A DNA stretch of 5,467 nt from an uncultured Oscillospiraceae bacterium. Lineage in GTDB: Bacteria; Bacillota; Clostridia; Oscillospirales; Ruminococcaceae. The position numbers were made by a program, and so were the translations under genes. The notes under the pieces were generated by a model, which was given only the letters and a program-made list of their open reading frames with translations, searched no databases and was not told the DNA's origin. Positions 1-4,541 of the stretch are shown piece after piece (the first letter of the stretch is position 1; each line of letters begins with the position of its first letter). The stretch lies in NCBI GenBank assembly GCA_950097605.1, contig CATNEU010000120.1, positions 1-5,467 on the forward strand. The letters are read 5' to 3'.

Positions 1-70
1 GCACATCGCCGCAGACAGCCAACGCGCCCAGACGCTGCTCGACGAGGCGGTAAGGCCGGAGCTGCTCTGA
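1..70 (+). CDS. 3' end of an unidentified protein gene
   Basis: The last 22 codons of a gene entering from the left, read in the frame starting at base 2 and ending at the TGA at 68-70. The tail reads roughly HIAADSQRAQTLLDEAVR followed by PELL. About 19 of 22 third codon positions are G or C, which fits real coding in a GC-rich genome. Of the alternatives, frame 3 stops at 51, and frame 1 gives an Arg/Ala/Gly-rich string typical of an out-of-frame reading. The tail looks helical and polar, but it is too short to assign a family or function. Confidence 0.6.
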   Translation, partial: HIAADSQRAQTLLDEAVRPELL

Positions 71-85
71 ATTTCATAAACTCAT

Positions 86-127
86 ATATAGCCAATGGCA
101 ACTCGAATGGGTTGTCATTGGCTATAT
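86..127. repeat. 17-bp inverted repeat (long hairpin) between genes
   Basis: Arms 86-102 and 111-127 pair over 17 positions, with one G-T wobble and no other mismatch, around an 8-base loop (103-110). The stem begins 15 bases after the stop of the upstream gene. Neither flank has a T tract, so it is not a canonical intrinsic terminator on either strand. It could be a terminator of unusual type, a processing hairpin, or the relic of a small palindromic element marking the edge of the inserted barnase/barstar segment. The pairing is seen directly; the role is unknown. Confidence 0.6.
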
Positions 128-456
128 GCATGCTTGCTGAATCCGTGTACAAACAGTGGATTGAAGTGTTGTGGTACATACTTTATACGAAATGCAACAC
201 AACTGCGCACTGTTTCGTACAAACCACATGTGGGATAGAAAAACGCCACGCAGCGGTGTTCCCTCGGAAAATGCCCGCCAAAGGAAGCGTCGATACCTAT
301 AAAGAAAAGCTTCCCATTGAACCAGGACGCATTTGGTATGAAGCCGATATCCATTATTATGGCGGGCGGCGCGGCACAGACCGCGTGCTGTATTCCAATG
401 ATGGGCTGATCTTCGTAACATACGACCACTATACCACCTTTTGTGAAATTGTATGA
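112..456 (+). pseudogene. barnase-type ribonuclease, N-terminal half missing or decayed
   Basis: The C-terminal part closely resembles barnase, a secreted guanyl-preferring RNase that cleaves single-stranded RNA. Visible matches are LPIEPGRIWYEADIHYYGG, then RRGTDRVLYSNDGLIF and DHYTTF, ending at TGA 454-456. Residues corresponding to barnase Arg59 (codon 328), Glu73 (codon 340), Arg83 (codon 370), Arg87 (codon 382) and the catalytic acid His102 (codon 427) are all present. Upstream of about base 255 nothing resembles the barnase N-terminal helices or Lys27 in any + frame, and there is no signal peptide. The first possible start is TTG 112, inside the hairpin; the first ATG is 130; neither has a Shine-Dalgarno site. 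The frame is in fact open from base 1, so the true start is undefined. An immunity gene follows directly. Most likely a truncated or frameshifted toxin gene, or the toxic tip of a larger polymorphic toxin cut off from its carrier. The family call is strong; the activity is doubtful. Confidence 0.7.
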
Positions 457-461
457 GGAGG
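455..461 (+). promoter_or_regulatory. strong Shine-Dalgarno site pointing to out-of-frame ATG 469
   Basis: GAGGAGG overlaps the stop codon of the ribonuclease frame and lies 7 bases before ATG 469. This is an ideal coupled start, but that frame is not the barstar frame. The in-frame ATG at 485 is 23 bases from the site, too far for normal initiation. The site therefore suggests that the immunity gene originally started at 469. Confidence 0.65.
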
Positions 462-484
462 GCCATACATGTACGATCGCGAAC

Positions 485-796
485 ATGACGAAGACTGGTA
501 CGCTTTTAAGAATAATTCCCGACAACCCCATCCGGCTGGACTTCACCGGCTGCAAAAGCTACTGGCAATTCCATGTGATTTTAAAAGAGGCTTTTGGGTT
601 CCCCGAATACTATGGAAAAAACTTCGACGCGCTCTGGGATTGTCTGGATGGGCTTTTCAGAGAGGAACGCACAGTGGAAATCTACGGTCTACACAGCCTG
701 CCGGCAGCATTTGCAGAGGATATCAGGATTTTGCTGGAAGTTTTTGAGGAGGTGCATGAAGACAATCCCAACGTGACGTTTGTCGTCCTTTCATAG
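485..796 (+). CDS. barstar-type ribonuclease inhibitor (immunity protein)
   Basis: A barstar-family protein of 103 residues from ATG 485; barstar itself has about 90. Barstar is a small cytoplasmic protein that binds the barnase active site and protects the producing cell. The hallmark is FGFPEYYGKNFDALWDCL (residues about 37-54), where Asp48, Trp51 and Asp52 correspond to barstar Asp35, Trp38 and Asp39, which contact barnase. The C-terminal helix and strand, ending VTFVVLS, also match the family end (ITIILS). It lies directly after the barnase-like frame, the usual toxin-immunity order. Start choice is uncertain. ATG 485 is in frame but lacks a ribosome site. GTG 443 is in frame, overlaps the ribonuclease by 14 bases and also lacks one. 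ATG 469 has an excellent site but is out of frame, and would join the core if one T of the TTTT at 504-507 were removed. Family assignment is confident; whether it is translated as it stands is not. Confidence 0.85.
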   Translation: MTKTGTLLRIIPDNPIRLDFTGCKSYWQFHVILKEAFGFPEYYGKNFDALWDCLDGLFREERTVEIYGLHSLPAAFAEDIRILLEVFEEVHEDNPNVTFVVLS

Positions 797-871
797 TGTT
801 TCCGTTCACAATTTGATCCTATGGCCCAGTTCTCTACAAACTACCCTCTATTGTCGAATAGACCTATAAAC

Positions 872-928
872 AGAAACGGGAAGGCCGTCAGCGCATTTGC
901 TGACGGCCTTCCCGTTTCTATACTTTTT
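872..928. terminator. strong intrinsic terminator between barstar and citrate synthase
   Basis: A perfect 21-bp stem (arms 872-892 and 899-919) with a 6-base loop (893-898). On the + strand it is followed by a T5 run at 924-928, so it terminates the barstar transcript 76 bases after its stop. On the - strand it lies 33 bases after the citrate synthase stop, with a weaker T tract (complement of 865-871). It therefore probably serves both convergent genes. Confidence 0.9.
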
Positions 929-951
929 ACGGTTCAATAGACTTTCGTTTT

Positions 952-2316
952 TTACCGTTCCGCCAGCGGCACGTAGTCCTGGTGCTTGGCCACGCTCTTG
1001 TAGGCCGGACGGATGATCTTGCCCGCGTTGATGAGCTCCTCGATGCGGTGCGCGCTCCAGCCCGCGATACGCGCAATTGCGAAGATCGGCGTATACAGCT
1101 CGAGCGGCAGGTTGAGCATGCTGTAGACAAAGCCGCTGTAGAAATCCACGTTGGCGCTCACGCCCTTGTAGATCTTGCGCTCCTCGCCGATGACCTCGGG
1201 CGCAAGGCGCTCGATCAGCGAATAGAGCTGGAACTCCTCGGTGAGCCCCTTCTCCTCCGAAAGGCTCTTGACAAACGCCTTGAACACATTGGCGCGCGGG
1301 TCGGAGATTGAATAGACCGCGTGTCCCATTCCATAGATCAGGCCCGCTTTGTCGAAGGCCTCCTTGTGCAGCAGCGCAACCAGATAGCGGCGCACCTCTT
1401 CCTCGTCCGTCCAGTCCTTGACGTTCTTTTTCATATCGTCGATCATCTGCACAACCTTGATGTTTGCGCCGCCGTGCTTGGGGCCCTTCAACGAGCCCAG
1501 CGCCGCCGCCATAACCGAATATGTATCAGTGCCCGAGGAGGACACAACATGTGTTGTAAACGAAGAGTTGTTGCCGCCGCCGTGCTCCGCGTGCAGCACA
1601 AGCGCCACATCGAGAATGCGCGCCTCCAGCTTGGTGTATTTGCTGTCCGGACGCAGCAGGTGCAGGATGTTTTCAGCCGTGGACAACTCGGGCTGCGGCG
1701 CGTGGATGAACAGGCTCTGCCCATCGTGGTAGTGGCTGTAGGCCTGGTAGCCATAGACCGAAAGCACCGGGAACAGCGCAATGAGCTGCAGGCACTGGCG
1801 CAGGACGTTTGGAATCGAGATGTCGTTCGCGCGGTCGTCATAGGAGTAGAGCGTCAGCACGCTGCGTGCTAAGGTGTTCATCATATCCGAGCTGGGCGCC
1901 TTCATGATAATATCCCGCACAAAGCTGGTCGGCAGCGTCCGGTAGTTGGCCAGCAGCATGCGGAAATCGTCGAGCTTTTGTTTGTCCGGCAGGCTGCCGA
2001 ACAGCAGCAGGTAGATGGTCTCCTCAAAGCCGAAGCGGTCTTCCTTAATAAAGCCGCGCACAATCTGTTCGATGTCCACCCCGCGATAAAACAGCTTGCC
2101 CTCACAGGGCACCAGCTCGCTATCTACAACCGTATAGGAGCGCACCTCCGCAATCTCGGTCAGGCCCGCAAGGACACCCTTGCCGTTGATATCGCGCAAC
2201 CCGCGCTTCACTTCATATTTGCTGTATAGTTCCGGATTGATGGAACTGTTTTGTACACAAAGCTCTGAAAGAGCTTCAATTTCGGGCGTAATAGCGGAAT
2301 ACTTATTATAAGGCAT
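952..2316 (-). CDS. gltA: citrate synthase (Si-type, citrate/2-methylcitrate synthase family)
   Basis: A 454-residue citrate synthase, which condenses oxaloacetate with acetyl-CoA to citrate in the cytoplasm at the entry to the oxidative TCA branch and glutamate synthesis. The three catalytic residues of the family are in place: His281 in GPKHGGAN, His332 in GMGHAVY and Asp391 in NVDFYSG. Substrate-binding landmarks include HAEH (242-245), DPRAN (339-343), Arg416 in IARIAGW and IIRPAYK (434-440). At 454 residues it is longer than the roughly 370-residue bacterial enzymes because of an N-terminal extension ending in KYEVKRGLRD, a form common in Clostridia. ATG 2314-2316 is preceded by AGGAG (2326-2330) at 9 bases. 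It is monocistronic, with its own promoter and terminator; no aconitase or isocitrate dehydrogenase gene is adjacent. The family also includes 2-methylcitrate synthases, so use of propionyl-CoA cannot be excluded from sequence alone, but no prp-type neighbours support it. Confidence 0.95.
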   Translation of the reverse strand: MPYNKYSAITPEIEALSELCVQNSSINPELYSKYEVKRGLRDINGKGVLAGLTEIAEVRSYTVVDSELVPCEGKLFYRGVDIEQIVRGFIKEDRFGFEETIYLLLFGSLPDKQKLDDFRMLLANYRTLPTSFVRDIIMKAPSSDMMNTLARSVLTLYSYDDRANDISIPNVLRQCLQLIALFPVLSVYGYQAYSHYHDGQSLFIHAPQPELSTAENILHLLRPDSKYTKLEARILDVALVLHAEHGGGNNSSFTTHVVSSSGTDTYSVMAAALGSLKGPKHGGANIKVVQMIDDMKKNVKDWTDEEEVRRYLVALLHKEAFDKAGLIYGMGHAVYSISDPRANVFKAFVKSLSEEKGLTEEFQLYSLIERLAPEVIGEERKIYKGVSANVDFYSGFVYSMLNLPLELYTPIFAIARIAGWSAHRIEELINAGKIIRPAYKSVAKHQDYVPLAER

Positions 2317-2497
2317 CCTACAACACTCCTTCTTCTATATGGTTTGAGGCCGCCGGACCCGAGCCGCACCGCGTGCAATGGAACCGGGCGGGCCGCATTT
2401 TACACAGGAACCCAAAAGCGGCATGCACAGATACGGACCATCTTTTAATGGCTGCACTTGTCGGAACCGATATTTTTTTGTTCCTTTTTAAATTTAT
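2317..2497 (-). promoter_or_regulatory. long 5' leader of the citrate synthase transcript
   Basis: From the predicted start of transcription near 2497 to the ATG is about 180 bases. On the transcribed (-) strand the leader carries GGTTCC three times (complements of 2380-2385, 2407-2412 and 2463-2468). It also has several foldable pairs: 2463-2467 with 2480-2484, 2373-2377 with 2424-2428, and 2392-2396 with 2418-2422. I recognise no known riboswitch class. A role in regulating citrate synthase is possible but unproven. The part of it that is readable as protein looks like noise. Confidence 0.35.
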
Positions 2498-2503
2498 TTT
2501 ATT

Positions 2504-2532
2504 AGTATAGCACAAAGATTGGAAATAAGCAA
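2504..2532 (-). promoter_or_regulatory. sigma-A promoter of citrate synthase
   Basis: Read on the - strand: TTGCTT (complement of 2527-2532), a 17-base spacer, then TATACT (complement of 2504-2509), preceded by an extended -10 TGC. Transcription would start near 2497. Both hexamers are close to consensus and the spacing is ideal. Confidence 0.75.
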
Positions 2533-2606
2533 TCCACTCCAACACCGGCGATGGGCAATTTGGGCTGTTTTCAGCGCCTACAATGTTAAAGTTTTATGAC
2601 AACGCC

Positions 2607-2777
2607 GGAAACTTTTTTGCGGGCAGCATACATATTGGAAAAGCCGGTGGATATTGGAAACGCGCGGTTTGTATCGGTGGGAAACGCCTGTATGCCCCCA
2701 CTGCGCCAAACGCATCCTGCCGCTTGCTCGGGTTTCCACACAAAAAGAGAGATGGAACGTTTCCATCTCTCTTTTTT
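2607..2777 (+). ncRNA. candidate structured small RNA ending in a terminator
   Basis: Nested pairing on the + strand. An outer helix is made by 2607-2612 with 2732-2737, continued by 2619-2622 with 2720-2723 and 2624-2626 with 2717-2719. An inner hairpin is made by 2667-2671 with 2707-2711 and 2675-2681 with 2697-2703 (one wobble), with a symmetric 3x3 internal loop. A strong terminator with a T6 run follows at once. A -10-like TACAAT sits at 2579-2584, but the -35 is poor. The pairing is seen; expression is inferred. It could equally be the 3' end of the spoIIQ transcript read on the other strand, or a repeat element. Confidence 0.3.
2742..2777. terminator. bidirectional intrinsic terminator
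   Basis: An 11-bp perfect stem (2747-2757 with 2761-2771) has a CGT loop and is flanked by A5 (2742-2746) and T6 (2772-2777). It therefore works as a terminator in both directions. On the - strand it is the first terminator after spoIIQ, about 140 bases past the stop. On the + strand there is no protein gene upstream for it to end, which is why a small RNA is considered. Confidence 0.85.
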
Positions 2778-2913
2778 GCAAATCCAGACTGCCTGCAATC
2801 CCGGCCTCAAAGAGAAAACCGCTTATGGATCGAATCAAGATTGCACCCAGTGTGGATTTGTTTGGTACGCCCCTTTACCGCCCAGGATTTGATCTGGCAG
2901 AGGGCAGGCATGT

Positions 2914-3702
2914 TTATCCGATTTTGCTCATAGTCTTTAAAGGGTCGAGGTACTTGCCGTCTTTCATCATCTCAAAGTGCAGGTGGCTCTCCTCCGAGGC
3001 CTCCGCGGAGGCGGTCTCACCGATGGAGCCGATTACCTGTCCGGCCTTGACGGCCTGGTCCTGTTCAACATTGATATTCTTGTTCAAGCCCTTATAGATC
3101 GCAACAATGCCGTCGTCATGGGTGATTTCCACGACCTGGCCCCACATCGCGTCCTCATAAATTTTGCTGACTTTGCCTGCGCTGGCCGATTTCACAGCAG
3201 TTCCCTGTTTGCCGGTGAGATCCACACCGTTGTGGGTGCGCCAGTCGCCAAGCGTTTTGGACTTCACAAGCTCGCCGTTGCTAAACGCACTCAGCACGTC
3301 ACCTTCTACCGGCAAGACGTACAGCGATGTTTGCTGTCCCTGTGCAGACGTCGACGAATCGGAAGACGTTCCGGAGTTTTTTGAATCCTGCGACTGCGAG
3401 CCAGACGACTGTCCCTGATTTGACGAGGATGTCGAGGACCCGGATTCTACCGGCACGCCGCTCTGATTTTTTCCGACATCCTCTGTGCCGGGGAAATTCC
3501 ACTCGTCTCCCTCGCCTGTGCCGATGCTCGACAGCTTGGCCTTGTCGACTACGCCGTTTCCCTGTAAATTGTTCATTGTTTTATCAATAGCGACCCAGGA
3601 AGCCGCGCCGGCTCCGACAATGCACAGCGCGAGCGCTATATAAAATCCTCTTCCCTTGATGAACCTTGAGAATTTGCTCTTGCCAAAATGTAAATTTGCC
3701 AT
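2914..3702 (-). CDS. spoIIQ: SpoIIQ-like M23/LytM-domain stage II sporulation protein
   Basis: 262 residues: a short basic cytoplasmic N-terminus, one membrane segment (about 19-38), a Ser/Gln/Gly-rich linker (about 88-125) and a C-terminal LytM (peptidase M23) domain (about 127-262). In sporulating Firmicutes SpoIIQ is made in the forespore, binds SpoIIIAH of the mother cell across the intermembrane space, and is needed for engulfment and late forespore gene expression. Zinc-site motifs are present: THNGVDL with His157 and Asp161, and HLHFEM with His240 and His242. The YxHL motif that normally carries another active-site His reads YKGL (203-206), so metal binding is likely but hydrolase activity is doubtful. 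ATG 3700-3702 has GGAGG at 3713-3717, 10 bases upstream. A sigma-F-like promoter lies directly in front, supporting SpoIIQ over a generic M23 endopeptidase. A general cell-wall hydrolase is the main alternative. Confidence 0.8.
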   Translation of the reverse strand: MANLHFGKSKFSRFIKGRGFYIALALCIVGAGAASWVAIDKTMNNLQGNGVVDKAKLSSIGTGEGDEWNFPGTEDVGKNQSGVPVESGSSTSSSNQGQSSGSQSQDSKNSGTSSDSSTSAQGQQTSLYVLPVEGDVLSAFSNGELVKSKTLGDWRTHNGVDLTGKQGTAVKSASAGKVSKIYEDAMWGQVVEITHDDGIVAIYKGLNKNINVEQDQAVKAGQVIGSIGETASAEASEESHLHFEMMKDGKYLDPLKTMSKIG

Positions 3703-3722
3703 AGTCTCTACACCTCCAAGAT

Positions 3723-3752
3723 TATTTTTGACGCGGAATGTCTTCGTTATGC
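3723..3752 (-). promoter_or_regulatory. sigma-F-type forespore promoter of spoIIQ
   Basis: On the - strand GCATA (complement of 3748-3752) matches the sigma-F -35 (GYWTA) in full. After 15 bases, GTCAAAAATA (complement of 3723-3732) matches 9 of 10 positions of the -10 pattern GGnRAnAHTR. The predicted transcript starts very close to the GGAGG ribosome site, leaving a leader of only about 15 bases, which is tight. The match was found by eye. Confidence 0.55.
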
Positions 3753-3953
3753 GGTCGGGTTCCTCTTCTTTTGAAAAACCGTAGCGATTTGGGTTTTTAA
3801 ATCGTCAAAAATTTTCACGTCGTTAGTATAGGCGGACCAGAAGGTTTTATACGGCGTTTTTGTTTTTTAGCAAGAACATCTGCACGCAAAGTTTTTTTGC
3901 AGGTGCTGGCGCCATACGCGCGCGGAATATACAACGCAAATGGCAAATTCCCA
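3753..3953. other. AT-rich spacer between spoIIQ promoter and abrB terminator
   Basis: I see no gene here. It contains small inverted repeats: 3774-3780 with 3792-3798 (7 bp), 3877-3884 with 3898-3905 (8 bp with one wobble), and a 17-base near-palindrome at 3803-3819 with one mismatched pair. A TATACT on the - strand (complement of 3825-3830) lies just upstream of that near-palindrome in the spoIIQ direction but has no good -35 element. Several T or A runs give the region its low GC content. Confidence 0.45.
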
Positions 3954-3954
3954 T

Positions 3955-3980
3955 CTTTTTTCTTTTGCAAAAGAAAAAAG
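3955..3980. repeat. perfect 26-bp AT-rich palindrome
   Basis: Positions 3955-3967 are the exact reverse complement of 3968-3980, with TTTTGCAAAA at the centre. On the abrB transcript it lies directly after the terminator stem and takes up the U tract, so the terminator tail could fold back on itself. It may be a second, backup hairpin or a protein-binding site. Confidence 0.6.
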
Positions 3981-3999
3981 CCCCACCAAAGGTGGAGCT
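3974..3999 (-). terminator. intrinsic terminator of abrB
   Basis: On the - strand a 9-bp stem (complements of 3991-3999 and 3979-3987, one G-U pair) with a 3-base loop is followed by a T6 run (complement of 3974-3979). It begins 26 bases past the abrB stop codon. Confidence 0.85.
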
Positions 4000-4025
4000 A
4001 AAAATGAAATAATCTGTATGTAAAA

Positions 4026-4265
4026 TTACTTTCTGAGCTCAGCCATGCAGTCGCCACAGATATTGCGGCCCTTGTATACCTGAACATCCTTTGCACTGTT
4101 GCAGAACAGGCAGCAAGGCTCATACTTTTTCAGAATGACCTGGTTGCCGTCCACATAAATCTCGAGAGCGTCCCTCTCTGCGATGTTGAGTGTGCGTCTG
4201 AGTTCGATAGGCAGTACAATTCGGCCTAGTTCGTCAACTTTTCTGACAATTCCTGTAGATTTCAT
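4026..4265 (-). CDS. abrB: AbrB-family transition-state regulator with C-terminal Cys cluster
   Basis: 79 residues. The first 48 or so are nearly the B. subtilis AbrB DNA-binding domain: MKSTGIVRKVDELGRIVLPI, then ELRRTLNIAERDALEIYVDG, then VILKKYEP. This swapped-hairpin (AbrB/SpoVT/MazE) fold forms dimers that bind AT-rich promoters and repress post-exponential genes. The C-terminus differs from the Bacillus protein. It has Cys51, Cys52 and Cys55, then Cys70 and Cys73 (a CxxC...CxxC arrangement), suggesting a small zinc-binding module; similar tails occur in clostridial AbrB proteins as far as I know. ATG 4263-4265 has GAGGAGG (4273-4279) at 7 bases. It is transcribed alone, divergent from spmA, and ends at its own terminator. 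The promoter overlaps a Spo0A-box match, which fits repression by Spo0A~P as in B. subtilis. SpoVT is excluded by its larger GAF domain. Confidence 0.93.
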   Translation of the reverse strand: MKSTGIVRKVDELGRIVLPIELRRTLNIAERDALEIYVDGNQVILKKYEPCCLFCNSAKDVQVYKGRNICGDCMAELRK

Positions 4266-4317
4266 AATTTTGCCTCCTCAATTTTTTGCTTTTCCTCAAT
4301 AAGCTTTTGCATCTTAT

Positions 4318-4346
4318 AATATATATGAAAATCCTATATTTGTCAA
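4318..4346 (-). promoter_or_regulatory. consensus sigma-A promoter of abrB
   Basis: On the - strand a perfect -35 TTGACA (complement of 4341-4346), a 17-base spacer, then TATATT (complement of 4318-4323). Transcription would start near 4311, giving a leader of about 45 bases that holds the GAGGAGG ribosome site. Confidence 0.85.
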
Positions 4347-4347
4347 A
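4339..4347 (+). promoter_or_regulatory. putative Spo0A box overlapping the abrB -35 element
   Basis: TTTGTCAAA matches the 0A-box pattern TTTGTCRAA at all nine positions and lies on top of the abrB -35 hexamer, so bound Spo0A~P would block RNA polymerase. A caveat is that any -35 of the form TTTGACAAA produces this match by construction. The known biology (Spo0A represses abrB in Bacillus) makes it credible. Confidence 0.5.
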
Positions 4348-4541
4348 TGTTTGCAAGAAAAAAATTGTATACTTTTTGTGAATTATTCAGCCAATTCTCC
4401 TTTTTTTCGCGAATTCTCGTGTTTTCAAACCTCCATTTTTGTCTATTTAGTCTAAAGTATCGGTAAAATCCACTTCGTTTTTATCCAGATCATAAAAAAT
4501 ACAAAAAAACGAAAATATTCTTTTAAAAGGTGGAAATCCGT
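4348..4541 (+). promoter_or_regulatory. abrB-spmA divergent spacer containing the spmA control region
   Basis: AT-rich, with no gene. spmA must be transcribed from here, but I find no clear promoter. Candidates are a sporulation-sigma-like pair, GTCTA (4441-4445) and GGTAAAATCC (4462-4471) with 16 bases between, and a weak sigma-E-like -10 AATACAAA (4498-4505) without a good -35. The ribosome site AAGGTGG (4527-4533) lies 8 bases before ATG 4542. Confidence 0.35.

Larger units (their letters stand above)
2533..2913. other. intergenic region without a convincing protein gene
   Basis: This stretch lies between the citrate synthase promoter and the spoIIQ stop. Open frames exist on both strands but are crossed by a strong terminator, lack Shine-Dalgarno sites and have no recognisable domains. 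ATATTGGAAA occurs twice (2632-2641 and 2651-2660), and GGAAAC recurs nearby. The composition recalls non-coding interspersed repeats seen in Oscillospiraceae genomes, though that is only an impression. The structured segment and the terminator inside it are listed separately. Confidence 0.5.

Noticed and set aside
1..111. The ribonuclease frame is open without a stop from base 1, suggesting a larger fusion protein
   Set aside because: Over 1-70 this frame gives an Arg/Ala/Gly-rich shadow of a high-GC3 gene read in the frame starting at base 2, which ends in a proper stop. The openness is probably accidental.
147..240. Approximate direct repeat beginning GTACAAAC (147 and 217) and the 10-bp palindrome CCACATGTGG (224-233)
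   Set aside because: Too short and imperfect to support a repeat element or attachment site.
952..2316. Several long + strand open frames inside the citrate synthase gene
   Set aside because: They are antisense shadows of a GC-rich gene, with no ribosome sites or domains, while the - strand frame has all citrate synthase motifs.
2373..2400. TGGAACCGGGCG on the + strand, resembling a T-box core
   Set aside because: The match to the T-box sequence is incomplete, it has no specifier hairpin or terminator arrangement, and no + strand gene lies downstream for it to control.
2318..2545. 75-codon - strand frame in the citrate synthase leader
   Set aside because: It would start at or upstream of the predicted promoter, lacks a ribosome site and has no recognisable sequence.
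2583..3097. Overlapping + strand frames of up to 147 codons between citrate synthase and spoIIQ
   Set aside because: They cross a strong terminator and run antisense into spoIIQ; no ribosome site, no domain, and atypical composition.
4498..4505. Sigma-E -10-like AATACAAA upstream of spmA
   Set aside because: Only 6 of 8 positions match CATACAAT, and there is no acceptable -35 at the right distance, although sigma-E control would be expected from B. subtilis.
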